Shown: positions 9,503 through 16,941, counted from the first letter of the stretch. The stretch is 64,000 nt of DNA from Mucilaginibacter sabulilitoris (GCF_034262375.1 NZ_CP139558.1:620001-684000); one strand, 5' to 3'. Program-made: numbers and translations. Notes: generated by a model from the sequence alone, not told the origin.

Positions 9503-10030
9503 ATGAAGACTGAAGATTGTTTCAGGGTAGGCAGTATATTAAAAACCAAAGGCCTCAAAGGCGAAATGCAGATTTATGTTGACTTTGATGGCCTTGACGC
9601 CATAAAGTTTGATGCCTTATTTATTGATATAGCAGGCAAGTTGATCCCTTATTTTGTGACATCAATTAAATACCTGCAAAAAAGTAATGCCTATTTATAC
9701 CTGGAAGATGTGGACATCATTGAAAAAGCAGCTTTACTGGTAAAAAAAGACATCTACCTGCCCAATAAGCTAAAGCCCAAAAAGAAAAAGAGTGAGTTTA
9801 CCCTGAACGATGTTAAAGGCTTTATTGCCATTGATGAAGCCCATGGCGAACTTGGCGAAATACTGGAAGTGCAGGAATACCCACAGCAATTAATAGCCAC
9901 CGTTCAATATCAAAATAAGGAAATTCTGTTCCCGCTGAATGTGGATATTATTAAAGGTATTGACGTAGAAGCCGGCGAAATTTACATTGACCTGCCCGAA
10001 GGGCTGCTCGATGTTTATTTGTCTGAATAA
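9503..10030 (+). CDS. rimM: Ribosome maturation factor RimM
   Basis: Assists 30S head assembly by binding S19 and immature 16S rRNA. 175 residues, normal length. The N-terminal beta-barrel holds the FRVGSILKTKGLKGEM signature (about residues 5-20), and the C-terminal PRC-barrel domain covers about residues 95-175 with LGEILEVQEYPQQ and EILFPLNVDIIKGID. It follows rpsP as in most bacteria, but the usual next gene trmD lies 2.1 kb away beyond unrelated genes. Confidence 0.95.
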   Translation: MKTEDCFRVGSILKTKGLKGEMQIYVDFDGLDAIKFDALFIDIAGKLIPYFVTSIKYLQKSNAYLYLEDVDIIEKAALLVKKDIYLPNKLKPKKKKSEFTLNDVKGFIAIDEAHGELGEILEVQEYPQQLIATVQYQNKEILFPLNVDIIKGIDVEAGEIYIDLPEGLLDVYLSE

Positions 10031-10038
10031 CTCTTTTT

Positions 10039-10070
10039 GTCATCCTCAGCGCAGCGAAGGGTCTTCTTCG
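10039..10070 (+). repeat. Half copy of the TGTCATCCT dispersed repeat
   Basis: The sequence TGTCATCCTCAGCGCAGCGA and a little more resembles one arm of the full palindromic copy at 53669-53744. It begins nine bases after the rimM stop codon. Confidence 0.45.
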
Positions 10071-10173
10071 ACATAAGCCTCTCTGCTATTTTAAATTTGG
10101 AGGCCTGGTGCAATTGGACGGACGATCATAGCTGCTGACAAACACAAAGTCCAATAACAGCAAATAGCGTATG

Positions 10174-10353
10174 CTATTTATTCTCGTTAGTTTTTTTATG
10201 AATAACGGTTAAGTGTTCATACTTACGTAAAGCGTCCCTTACAATGCAAAGTTCATATTGAAGTTTGTGCAATACTTCCTGAATTTCCGCAACCTGCTGC
10301 GCCAATAGCTTCTCGTCCGCTAACAACATTTCATATTCCGTAGGTTCGCTCAT
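10174..10353 (-). CDS. Small coiled-coil hypothetical protein (59 aa)
   Basis: A short ORF from ATG 10351-10353 to TAG 10174-10176 encodes a 59-residue, highly charged, probably all-helical protein. Its middle (LLADEKLLAQQVAEIQEVLH) has leucines and other hydrophobics at heptad-like spacing, which suggests a coiled coil. No signal peptide, cysteine pair or recognised domain. It is antisense to its neighbours and lies in the accessory insert between rimM and trmD. Coding-like composition and the heptad pattern support a real gene, but the function is unknown. Confidence 0.55.
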   Translation of the reverse strand: MSEPTEYEMLLADEKLLAQQVAEIQEVLHKLQYELCIVRDALRKYEHLTVIHKKTNENK

Positions 10354-10500
10354 GTTTAATTATTTCTTAACTTTTACGGGTTTGGGCAAAAAATGGGTGT
10401 GTTACAAAGAAAAATTTTGAAAATGTGTTTGAATACACAAAGGGATTATTTTTAGATTAATTTTTTTGTCCAATATATTTGACTTTTGTAAAGTTTGTTT

Positions 10501-10508
10501 TACATTTG
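10501..10508 (+). promoter_or_regulatory. -7 box for the membrane protein/HTH gene pair
   Basis: TACATTTG is an exact TAnnTTTG match, 20 bases before the ATG at 10529, with TTTGAC-type sequence about 20 bases further upstream. It supports starting the membrane protein at 10529 rather than at the upstream in-frame codon at 10466. Confidence 0.6.
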
Positions 10509-10528
10509 GTAAACCAAGCTTGACAATC

Positions 10529-10945
10529 ATGAAGCCGCTGTTCTTATTTCCATACTGGTGCCGGTATTTAGGATATATACTGGTTGTAGTACATATACCA
10601 ATTGTGCTATACAAAAACGAAATAGGTTTTGATATGCACGGTGCCGATGCCGGCATCTTTAACAGCAGGCACGTGTTTTTTATGCTGACCACCTTGCTAA
10701 TGGCTGTGGGTTTATTTATAGCAGCTTTTTCAAAGGAAAGAATTGAAGATGAGCAAATAACGAAATTGCGGCTCGATTCATTACAATGGGCCGTTTATGT
10801 CAATTTTTTGTTTTTGATTATCAGCCTGGTTTTTTCTACAGATACTGAGCATATATTGTTTTTAAATTTACTGGTCCCCCTTGTATTCTTTATTATCCGG
10901 TTCAGGTGGAAGATTTTCCAGAACAACCGCTTAATTAACGAGTAG
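10529..10945 (+). CDS. Small four-helix membrane protein paired with an HTH regulator
   Basis: 138-residue integral membrane protein from ATG 10529 (MKPLFLFPYW). Hydrophobic segments are visible at about residues 10-28, 48-65, 90-108 and 113-130, with a charged loop (KERIEDEQITKLRLDS) between the second and third. Its stop is five bases before a 66-residue Cro/CI-type HTH protein. Such membrane-protein/small-HTH pairs are common in Firmicutes and Bacteroidota and the HTH often controls the pair. No enzymatic motif is seen and the role is unknown. An upstream in-frame start would add 21 residues but would place the promoter box inside the gene. Confidence 0.7.
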   Translation: MKPLFLFPYWCRYLGYILVVVHIPIVLYKNEIGFDMHGADAGIFNSRHVFFMLTTLLMAVGLFIAAFSKERIEDEQITKLRLDSLQWAVYVNFLFLIISLVFSTDTEHILFLNLLVPLVFFIIRFRWKIFQNNRLINE

Positions 10946-10950
10946 CCATT

Positions 10951-11151
10951 ATGAAAAACAATATACGCGTAGAGCGCGCCATCAAAAATATTACCCAGGC
11001 CGACCTCGCCGAACTGGCAGGGGTATCGCGCCAAACTATTAATACCATCGAGAGTAATAAATACGTGCCTTCAACCGTGCTGGCCCTCAAAATTGCTCGC
11101 ATATTTGGAAAGCCCGTTGAAGAAGTGTTTATATTAGAGGAAGAAGATTAA
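10951..11151 (+). CDS. Small Cro/CI-family HTH transcriptional regulator
   Basis: 66 residues consisting almost only of an HTH_3 domain: RAIKNITQADLAELAGVSRQTINTIE (about 9-34) is the classical XRE helix-turn-helix, followed by the PSTVLALKIARIFG helix typical of the YgzD/YozG-like group. The acidic tail ends LEEED. It overlaps no gene but is tightly coupled (5 bases) to the membrane protein upstream. It probably binds DNA as a dimer and controls this pair; target inferred only from position. Confidence 0.85.
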   Translation: MKNNIRVERAIKNITQADLAELAGVSRQTINTIESNKYVPSTVLALKIARIFGKPVEEVFILEEED

Positions 11152-11164
11152 AAACCAGCCAATT

Positions 11165-11554
11165 ATGCAAACCAAGCCAACTTTTGCCCCTGAATTAATT
11201 ATCCCGAATGGTGTAACTGATGTTAGTTTTTATACCAGCGTCTTTGGCGCTACTGAGCTACGGCGTTTTAGCAACGATGATGGCTCTATTCATGTAGTGG
11301 AATTGTCTATAAACGGAACCCTGTTTCATTTGCATGAAGAAACGAGTAATTTCTCGGCCGTTCGTCCGGATAAATATGACAGCACTACGGTAATCATCGG
11401 CCTTTTTGTTGACGATGTGCACGCAGTTGTAGACCGGGCAATAAACGCAGGCGCTGAAATGCTATCACCGGTACAAGACTATGATTACGGCTACCGGCAG
11501 GGTAGAATAAAAGACCCTTTCGGGCATCACTGGATGATTGAAAAGGCTATTTGA
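11165..11554 (+). CDS. VOC-family (PhnB/glyoxalase-like) protein
   Basis: 129-residue vicinal-oxygen-chelate fold protein. Two beta-alpha-beta-beta-beta repeats can be traced: the first with DVSFYTSVFGATELRRF (about 19-35) and the second with DDVHAVVDRAINAGAEMLSPVQD (about 80-102), ending GRIKDPFGHHWMIEK. The PFGHHW ending is characteristic of the PhnB/YdeM-type branch (metal-binding His and Glu). Substrate unknown; relatives include metal-dependent dioxygenases, epimerases and antibiotic-binding proteins. It is 14 bases after the HTH gene and 50 bases before a second VOC gene. Confidence 0.8.
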   Translation: MQTKPTFAPELIIPNGVTDVSFYTSVFGATELRRFSNDDGSIHVVELSINGTLFHLHEETSNFSAVRPDKYDSTTVIIGLFVDDVHAVVDRAINAGAEMLSPVQDYDYGYRQGRIKDPFGHHWMIEKAI

Positions 11555-11603
11555 TTAGTTGATAGATACAAGACGTTAGAAACATTCATTTTAACTCCTT
11601 ACT

Positions 11604-11975
11604 ATGGCAGACAGACCTACCTATGGAAATGGCAAAATATGCTATATAGAAGTGCCCGCAAGTGATATTGCAGCATCCGCCGTGTTTTTTCAAAGCGTTT
11701 TTAACTGGCGCGTCCGAGCTGATAATGCCGGGAATACTTCTTTTGATGATGGTGTTGGAGAGGTAAGCGGCATGTGGGTAAGCGGTCGTAAACCCATGGC
11801 TGAGGCTGGTTTTATCATATCCATTATGGTTGATAACGCCGAAGCAACTATCGAACTCATAAAAGTCAATGGGGGCGGCATCGTTAAACCCATCATAAAA
11901 GGTGAACCCGAAATAACCGCCCATTTCACCGACCCCGCCGGAAATTTGTGGGGGATATATCAGCACGGGGGGTAG
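11604..11975 (+). CDS. VOC-family glyoxalase/bleomycin-resistance-type protein
   Basis: 123 residues, single VOC module with two repeats: CYIEVPASDIAASAVFFQSVF (about 13-33) and SIMVDNAEATIELIKVNGG (about 72-90), ending HFTDPAGNLWGIYQ with the DPAGN(L) signature of this branch. It differs from its upstream neighbour in motifs, so the two are not a recent tandem duplicate. Function not predictable beyond the fold. The stop codon is followed directly by a dispersed repeat. Confidence 0.8.
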   Translation: MADRPTYGNGKICYIEVPASDIAASAVFFQSVFNWRVRADNAGNTSFDDGVGEVSGMWVSGRKPMAEAGFIISIMVDNAEATIELIKVNGGGIVKPIIKGEPEITAHFTDPAGNLWGIYQHGG

Positions 11976-12124
11976 ATTGGATATGCGGATGTACAGATTT
12001 CAGATGTGCAAATGATAACTTACATAATGAGATGCCGAAACAGGTTCACTATGACTTTTCTCGTTTAATATTTGCACATCTGATTTCATATCCGCACATC
12101 AACCAATAATCCGCATATTTGCAC
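11976..12124. repeat. Two inverted copies of the ATGTGCGGAT repeat between a VOC gene and trmD
   Basis: The left copy (about 11980-12016: ATATGCGGATG, then CAGATGTGCAAAT) reappears inverted at about 12073-12124 (TTTGCACATCTGATTTCATA and CCGCATATTTGCACAT). The pair starts directly after the VOC stop codon and ends against the trmD ATG. Related copies lie at 27829-27890 and 44247-44281. Confidence 0.65.
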
Positions 12125-12799
12125 ATGCGTTTTGATATCATATCCGTTTTGCCCGATCTGCTGGTGAGTCCCTTTGCACATTCTATTTTACAGCGTGCGC
12201 AAAAAAAAGGCATCTCCGAAATTCATGTACATAACCTGCGCGATTACGCTACCAACAAGCAAAAAAGTGTAGATGATTATCCGTACGGCGGCGGCAGCGG
12301 CATGGTCATGACTATACCTCCCTTTGCGGCCTGTATTGAAAAGCTAAAGGCCGAAAGAGAATACGACGAAATCATTTTTATGTCGCCCGATGGCGAGCGC
12401 TTAAATCAGGCCATTGCCAACCAGTTGTCCATTAAGGGTAATATCATCATTTTATGCGGACACTATAAGGGGATTGACCAGCGCATCCGCGATATTTATG
12501 TAACCCGCGAAATCTCCATAGGAGATTACGTACTCTCAGGAGGCGAATTACCGGCGGCTGTTCTGGTAGATGCGGTTGTAAGGCTGATCCCCGGTGTGCT
12601 GAGCGATGAAACATCGGCTTTGAGCGATTCGTTCCAGGATGATATGCTCGACGCACCCGTATATACCCGGCCAGCCGACTGGAACGGCCATAAAGTTCCC
12701 GATATACTGCTGAGCGGAAACACCCCCGAAATTGAAAAATGGCGCTTTGAACAGGCCCTTGAACGCACCAAAACTCGCCGCCCGGATCTGCTGGAATAA
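12125..12799 (+). CDS. trmD: tRNA (guanine(37)-N1)-methyltransferase
   Basis: SPOUT-class methyltransferase that makes m1G37 in tRNAs reading CNN codons and prevents +1 frameshifting. From ATG 12125 ([10 protein letters not shown]) it is 224 residues. Signature segments are [13 protein letters not shown] (about 52-64), the trefoil-knot AdoMet loop [14 protein letters not shown] (about 108-121) and [14 protein letters not shown] (about 132-145). A TTG two codons upstream is also in frame but ATG fits the family better. It normally sits directly after rimM. Confidence 0.96.
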   Translation: MRFDIISVLPDLLVSPFAHSILQRAQKKGISEIHVHNLRDYATNKQKSVDDYPYGGGSGMVMTIPPFAACIEKLKAEREYDEIIFMSPDGERLNQAIANQLSIKGNIIILCGHYKGIDQRIRDIYVTREISIGDYVLSGGELPAAVLVDAVVRLIPGVLSDETSALSDSFQDDMLDAPVYTRPADWNGHKVPDILLSGNTPEIEKWRFEQALERTKTRRPDLLE

Positions 12800-12812
12800 T
12801 GTTTTCAAATAA

Positions 12813-12840
12813 CGTCATTGCGAGGTACGAAGCAATGACG
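12813..12840. repeat. Short palindrome of the CGTCATTGC repeat family
   Basis: CGTCATTGC (12813-12821) and GCAATGACG (12832-12840) form a perfect 9-bp inverted repeat with GAGGTACGAA between. It lies between the convergent trmD and MerR genes. The same arms recur in the larger palindrome at 14936-15010. It could serve as a weak bidirectional terminator, but there is no T tract. Confidence 0.7.
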
Positions 12841-12849
12841 AAGGTTCTT

Positions 12850-13629
12850 TTATTTCAGCTTATTATCTGCAAAATATATCATCCCCTTGTGCATAAATGA
12901 TGCAAATTCCGGATCGGTTTTTCCGTCAACGGTAGTATAACGCTCATCGGCAATATATAATTCAGCAAGACCTTTGTAGGTTTCGGCCTTAAGGTCGGTA
13001 GGGTCAGATACACCCCAAAAGCTCCGGATATTGGCATAGTGCCGTGCAATTTGCTCCTGTACCTCATCGCTTTCGGGCGCTTTATTTGCCAAAGTCTTAA
13101 GCTTTTCGGCAATATCCTTTTGGTCGGCTTTTAGCTGGCTCAGGTCAAGCTTGTCCATTTCGAGCAAAGCATTTTCTGATCGCAGTACGGTGTCCTCGCC
13201 CCATTTGTCCACAGCTTCTTTGCGCCAGGCCACGGCTTGTTCCTTGGGCAGGCCCTCATATAGTTCTTCCAGATTATTCATGGTTTTGTTTTTTAGATTA
13301 TTCATGGTTTTGTTTATGGTTTTTAACAGTGTGTTTAACCGATCTCTCCGGGCCAGCAAGGCGGTTTGGTGACCAGCAAGGGCTTTTGCAATATCAAAAT
13401 GCGGATCGTTTAAAATATCAGCAATCTCCTTCAGCGGAAAATCGAGCTCACGGTAAAACAATATCTGCTGTAGCCTTAATAATTCGTCCGGGCCATATTG
13501 CCGGTAACCGGCACGGGTACGTGTGGCGGGTTTTAATAAACCCATTTTATCGTACAGGTGCAATGTTCGCACGCTAATCCCGGCCAGCCGGGCAATTTGT
13601 TTAACAGAATAATGGGATGTAGTTTGCAT
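12850..13629 (-). CDS. MerR-family regulator with TipAS ligand-binding domain
   Basis: 259 residues. N-terminal winged HTH of MerR type (YSVKQIARLAGISVRTLHLYDKMGLL, about 8-33, then RAGYRQYGPDELLRLQQI), a dimerisation helix, and a C-terminal TipAS/antibiotic-recognition domain (about 140-259; RSFWGVSDPTDLKAETYKGLAELY and the FASFMHKGMIYFAD ending). TipA-type proteins sense thiopeptides or other hydrophobic ligands and activate efflux or self-regulation. Between the domains an 8-residue unit NKTMNNLK/E is tandemly duplicated, encoded by a 24-bp direct repeat at 13271-13318. No obvious target operon is adjacent. Confidence 0.88.
   Translation of the reverse strand: MQTTSHYSVKQIARLAGISVRTLHLYDKMGLLKPATRTRAGYRQYGPDELLRLQQILFYRELDFPLKEIADILNDPHFDIAKALAGHQTALLARRDRLNTLLKTINKTMNNLKNKTMNNLEELYEGLPKEQAVAWRKEAVDKWGEDTVLRSENALLEMDKLDLSQLKADQKDIAEKLKTLANKAPESDEVQEQIARHYANIRSFWGVSDPTDLKAETYKGLAELYIADERYTTVDGKTDPEFASFMHKGMIYFADNKLK
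13271..13318. repeat. In-frame 24-bp tandem duplication inside the MerR/TipAS gene
   Basis: AGATTATTCATGGTTTTGTT occurs at 13271 and again at 13295. The near-identical units add eight residues to the linker helix without shifting the frame. Confidence 0.85.
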
Positions 13630-13862
13630 AAACCATTTGTTTAATTACAAAGCTATGGTATGACGCAAGGTAAGAGTCAAGAACTTTTTTCAAATTTTTT
13701 AAAATTGCGTGGATACTTTTTTTATTAGCTTTGAAACTCCTGTAATAGTGAGAAATAGCCCCGCGGCTTGTTAAAATGGGCTTATCTCTATCCGCGTTTT
13801 GTTAGTAAAATATAAAATGTGGAAATTTTTAAAATACGTTTTTATTTATTAAAAAAATTCCC

Positions 13863-13870
13863 TATAATTG
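13863..13870 (+). promoter_or_regulatory. Candidate -7 box for rplS
   Basis: TATAATTG differs from TAnnTTTG at one position and lies 46 bases before the rplS ATG. The remaining upstream gap from 13630 is AT-rich and otherwise shows nothing I can name. Confidence 0.4.
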
Positions 13871-13916
13871 CAATCCGATTTTTACGGGCTAAAAATCGCT
13901 TTAAGAGCTAAAAATC

Positions 13917-14264
13917 ATGGATTTAGTAAAATTTGTTGAAGAGCAATCAGTAGAAAAAAAGCAGTTTCCTTCCTTCAAGGCTGGCGATACTGTAAGTGTG
14001 CATTATAAAATCAGAGAAGGAAATAAAGAACGTGTTCAGGTTTACCAAGGTGTTGTTATTCAACGTAACAGTGCTGGTAATTCTGAAACTTTTACTGTTC
14101 GTAAAGTTTCAAACGGAATAGGTGTTGAGCGTATCTTCCCTATTAACTCTCCAAACATTGATAAAATTGAAGTGAACAGCCACGGTAAAGTGCGTCGTTC
14201 TAAATTATACTACCTGCGTGCCCTTACTGGTAAAGCAGCTCGTATCAAATCAAAAAGAGTTTAA
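13917..14264 (+). CDS. rplS: 50S ribosomal protein L19
   Basis: Sits at the 30S-50S interface. 115 residues, normal length. Recognised from [26 protein letters not shown] at the N-terminal half (split here as FKAGDTV and VYQGVVIQR), then [17 protein letters not shown] and the C-terminal [19 protein letters not shown]. Separated from trmD by the MerR gene on the other strand, so here it has its own promoter. A strong terminator follows at 14304-14343. Confidence 0.96.
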   Translation: MDLVKFVEEQSVEKKQFPSFKAGDTVSVHYKIREGNKERVQVYQGVVIQRNSAGNSETFTVRKVSNGIGVERIFPINSPNIDKIEVNSHGKVRRSKLYYLRALTGKAARIKSKRV

Positions 14265-14303
14265 TTTCCCGCATCCGTTTATAGCGGATGTATATTTGAT
14301 ATT

Positions 14304-14343
14304 AAAAAGGCCTTTCTGGATTTTTTCCGGGAAGGCCTTTTTT
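14304..14343 (+). terminator. Terminator after rplS
   Basis: AAAAAGGCCTTTC pairs with GGGAAGGCCTTTTTT across a short loop with CTGG/CCGG-type inner pairs and ends in a T run. Good rho-independent terminator. Confidence 0.85.
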
Positions 14344-14858
14344 ATGGCAAAAATTTAATTTTTGTCTTGTCTTGCTGACGCAGTGAGCATCTATTCTGCA
14401 ATACGCTTTAACTTGTCATGCGTAAAACGCAGACAACCGAACGAAGTGAGCTCATTAATACTAAAAAATAATAAACACATTAATAATCTCTATACTGTAC
14501 AGGGCGGATAGTGCCTGTCGCAGATCGCTCAATTGCCGCTGAAGGCTGTTGCTTTGTCATGATACAAAGTAACCAAAGATCAAGTCAGCAGAAATGCTTC
14601 TTTGCGCACAAGGCCCTTGCCCTGCAATCAGTCAGAACCACGGCTGCAATTATTTTGCCCCACTTCGTTCACACACGCCCCACTTCAGCAAAAACTTGCT
14701 ATGCCCCTGCAGTCGCACCAGCCAACAGGTTCTGCCTGCTTTTACCCGAAGCTTATCTGCTGACCAAGGAGAAGATTCATCTCCCCATGCCATTGGTACG
14801 AAGCAATCGCGAACAATACGGGGGGCCTTATTATCCTGAAACTGATATACAAACCAAT

Positions 14859-14926
14859 TGTCATGCAACGCAGTGAAGAATCTTCTTCAATATGCTTGCG
14901 GGAGATGATCCTTCGTTCAGGATAAC
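14859..14926. repeat. Degenerate copy of the TGTCATCCT palindromic repeat
   Basis: Begins TGTCATGCAACGCAGTGAAG and ends GATCCTTCGTTCAGGATAACA; the two ends are roughly reverse complements. Same family as 53669-53744. Confidence 0.55.
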
Positions 14927-14935
14927 AAAAGTAAC

Positions 14936-15010
14936 CATGTCATTGCGAGCGATAGCGCGGCAATCTCGGTTTATGCCCTATGAGATTGCTTCGTACCTCG
15001 CAATGACATG
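14936..15010. repeat. Large palindromic repeat with 14-bp perfect arms
   Basis: CATGTCATTGCGAG (14936-14949) and CTCGCAATGACATG (14997-15010) are perfect reverse complements; inside, GCGGCAATCTC faces GAGATTGCTTC. The 75-base element can fold into a long cruciform or RNA hairpin. It matches the short palindrome at 12813-12840 in its core. Structure resembles a REP/MITE-like non-autonomous element. Confidence 0.8.
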
Positions 15011-15027
15011 GGAGGGAGATAAACACA

Positions 15028-15055
15028 AAAAAGCCGGTTCAAAAACCGGCTTTTT
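15028..15055 (-). terminator. Terminator of the psd operon
   Basis: AAAAAGCCGGTT and AACCGGCTTTTT are perfect inverted repeats with a 4-base loop. Flanking A and T runs allow action in either direction; it lies 20 bases beyond the psd stop. Confidence 0.85.
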
Positions 15056-15074
15056 GCGTTTTATGTAGCTTAAA

Positions 15075-16001
15075 CTATTCTTCCTTTTTATCCTTATCCT
15101 TTGGAGCTTTAGCAGCAGCCGGTTTTTTAGCGGGCGAAGCTTTCTTTGCTGGTTTTTCGGGCGCTTCATCCGCAGCTTCTGCCTCCGGATGGTCAATCAC
15201 CAGGGGGAGGTCTTCCTGGTTCTCGGCGTTTTCTATTACGGTTGGCTCGGCATCGGCAACCGGAGCTTCAGTAGCGGCGCTGAGTGTTTCTATAGGTACT
15301 GATTTAGCAGCAGGCTCTGCTTCGGTAACACTGGTTAGCGCGCTGGGTAATTCGGCAAGAATCGTACGGCCGCCTTTCACCACGTCGCCTATGTTTACCA
15401 ACACTTTTGAACCTAACGGTAAAAATACATCGACCCTTGAGCCAAATTTGATAAAACCAAACTGCTGGCCCTGCTCCACTATATCACCCTCTTTTACATA
15501 CCACACAATACGGCGCGCCAGTGCACCCGCAATTTGCCTGAACAGTACCGATACCCCTTCGCTGTTTTGCACACAAATGGTGGTACGCTCGTTCTCGGTT
15601 GATGATTTGGGGTGCCAGGCTACCAGGTATTTGCCCTTATGGTACTTAAAGTAGCTCACCACGCCCGATACTGGGTTGCGGTTCACATGCACGTTTACCG
15701 GCGACATGAAAACCGACAACTGGATGCGTTTGTCTTTCAAAAACTCGGTTTCTTCGGTTTCCTCAATCACTACCACTTTACCATCTGCCGGGCAAAGCAC
15801 GGTTGTTTCATCTGCGCTGATGTCAAAGAAAGGACTGCGAAAAAACTGCACGATCACTAAAAAGAACAGTGCCGACAAAATGTAGATGATCCATTTTAAA
15901 GTATGCGCTTCGGGCATATAAAACTGTACTAACGCGTTTATTACGAAAATGAACAGTACTGTTAATGCCAGTGAGGTGTATCCTTCTTTATGAAAAGTCA
16001 T
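15075..16001 (-). CDS. psd: Phosphatidylserine decarboxylase proenzyme with long C-terminal tail
   Basis: Makes phosphatidylethanolamine from phosphatidylserine using a pyruvoyl group formed by self-cleavage. Two N-terminal membrane segments (about 11-28 and 36-54), CPADGKVVVIEE (70-81), MSPVNVHVNRNPVSG (99-113) and the cleavage motif FGSR with the Gly-Ser bond at 187-188, typical of the short, membrane-bound Psd form. The enzyme proper ends near residue 215. It is followed by about 90 low-complexity residues, first Ala/Glu/Thr-rich and then Lys/Pro/Ala-rich, ending KDKDKKEE; this tail is not part of the known catalytic fold. Last gene of the operon that includes cdsA. Confidence 0.93.
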   Translation of the reverse strand: MTFHKEGYTSLALTVLFIFVINALVQFYMPEAHTLKWIIYILSALFFLVIVQFFRSPFFDISADETTVLCPADGKVVVIEETEETEFLKDKRIQLSVFMSPVNVHVNRNPVSGVVSYFKYHKGKYLVAWHPKSSTENERTTICVQNSEGVSVLFRQIAGALARRIVWYVKEGDIVEQGQQFGFIKFGSRVDVFLPLGSKVLVNIGDVVKGGRTILAELPSALTSVTEAEPAAKSVPIETLSAATEAPVADAEPTVIENAENQEDLPLVIDHPEAEAADEAPEKPAKKASPAKKPAAAKAPKDKDKKEE

Positions 16002-16030
16002 ATTATAGATGATTGGTTTATTACTATTTT

Positions 16031-16120
16031 GGTATAAGGTATTTAGTATCAGGTATCAGGATTTCTTTTTGTTGTTTGGTAAAGCCGTCTTTATACCTGA
16101 TACTAACTACTTGATACTAA
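16031..16120. repeat. GATACTAACTACTTGATAC repeat between psd and cdsA
   Basis: Contains TTAGTATCAGGTATCAGGAT and, inverted, ATACCTGATACTAACTACTT followed by GATAC at 16093-16117. The latter 25 bases are identical to 25641-25665. The inverted pair can form a hairpin between the two genes. Confidence 0.7.
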
Positions 16121-16134
16121 TTATTACAAAACTA

Positions 16135-16941
16135 CTAATTTGAAATGAAGTACAGGTAAGCATAAACAATAGGAGCGGCTAATAAAAGTCCGTCGAACCT
16201 ATCGAGCAGGCCTCCATGGCCCGGCAGTATGCCACCGCTGTCCTTCACGTTAATGCTGCGTTTAAACATCGATTCCACCAGATCACCCAGGGTGCCGAAA
16301 CATGATATTAAAACAGCTACGGTAACCCATTGCTGCCAGGTAAGTTCGGTATAATAATGACTGAATATTAACCCGGCCACGGCACTGATGATAACGCCGC
16401 CAAAAAAGCCCTCCCATGTTTTTTTAGGTGAGTGGCGTTCAAATAGCTTAGTGCGGCCAAATGCGCGACCGGCAAGGTAAGCGCCTGTATCGTTACTCCA
16501 AAGCATCACCAAAAAGCCCAGCGGAATATGAGAGTTAAAATTTTCGCTGCCGTTCATAAAGGCCATTGCATGGAAAAACAAAAATGGCACTACCGCCAAA
16601 AGTATCCCCAAAAATGTAAAACCCAAATTGCTGAATGGCGCCGGTGTTTTTTTATAGAGCTCCTGTATATAAACCGCGCTTAAGCATACCGGTAAAAAGA
16701 AAATGAATTTCCAGGCCGGGAAATAACACTGCGCTGCAAAAAAAAGAAATATCAAAAAGCCGTTGATCAGCCCGCTTTCGCGGCTGGGTTTAAAACCGCC
16801 CTCGCGCACCAACTTGTAAAACTCAAACAGGCAAAACGAAGTTAAAATGAGATAAAATACACTAAATACATAAGGGCCCAGTAAAACAGAACCCAGCATT
16901 ACTATAACAAAAAAGAAGCCGGTAATGGCGCGTACTTTCAT
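16135..16941 (-). CDS. cdsA: Phosphatidate cytidylyltransferase
   Basis: Converts phosphatidic acid and CTP to CDP-diacylglycerol, the precursor of all phospholipids. 268 residues with about seven to eight hydrophobic segments. The family signature appears near the C-terminus as KRSINVKDSGGILPGHGGLLDRFDG (about 228-252; key residues S, K, D, GHGG, DR-D). WSNDTGAYLAGRAFG in the middle also matches CdsA. It overlaps the preceding DUF2007 gene by four bases (ATGA) and feeds the CDP-DAG route towards phosphatidylserine, the substrate of Psd encoded downstream. Confidence 0.95.
   Translation of the reverse strand: MKVRAITGFFFVIVMLGSVLLGPYVFSVFYLILTSFCLFEFYKLVREGGFKPSRESGLINGFLIFLFFAAQCYFPAWKFIFFLPVCLSAVYIQELYKKTPAPFSNLGFTFLGILLAVVPFLFFHAMAFMNGSENFNSHIPLGFLVMLWSNDTGAYLAGRAFGRTKLFERHSPKKTWEGFFGGVIISAVAGLIFSHYYTELTWQQWVTVAVLISCFGTLGDLVESMFKRSINVKDSGGILPGHGGLLDRFDGLLLAAPIVYAYLYFISN

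Larger units (their letters stand above)
14344..15025. other. Gene-poor gap filled with degenerate repeats
   Basis: About 700 bases between the rplS terminator and the psd-operon terminator. I see no convincing gene. It begins with pieces resembling the TGTCATGC...GCATCTATTCTGCAATA repeat (about 14366-14440), continues with a Cys- and Pro-rich open frame at 14511-14876 that looks like a decayed intergenic repeat rather than a protein gene, then a TGTCATGC/AGGATAACA element (14859-14926) and a perfect-armed palindrome (14936-15010). Confidence 0.6.

Noticed and set aside
9192..9506. Lys/Leu-rich ORF overlapping rpsP and rimM
   Set aside because: It is the +1 frame of the Ala/Glu/Lys tail of rpsP; such composition follows from the codons of the real gene.
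14511..14876. 121-codon ORF as a protein gene
   Set aside because: No domain, odd composition, surrounded by repeats; treated as a degenerate repeat region instead.
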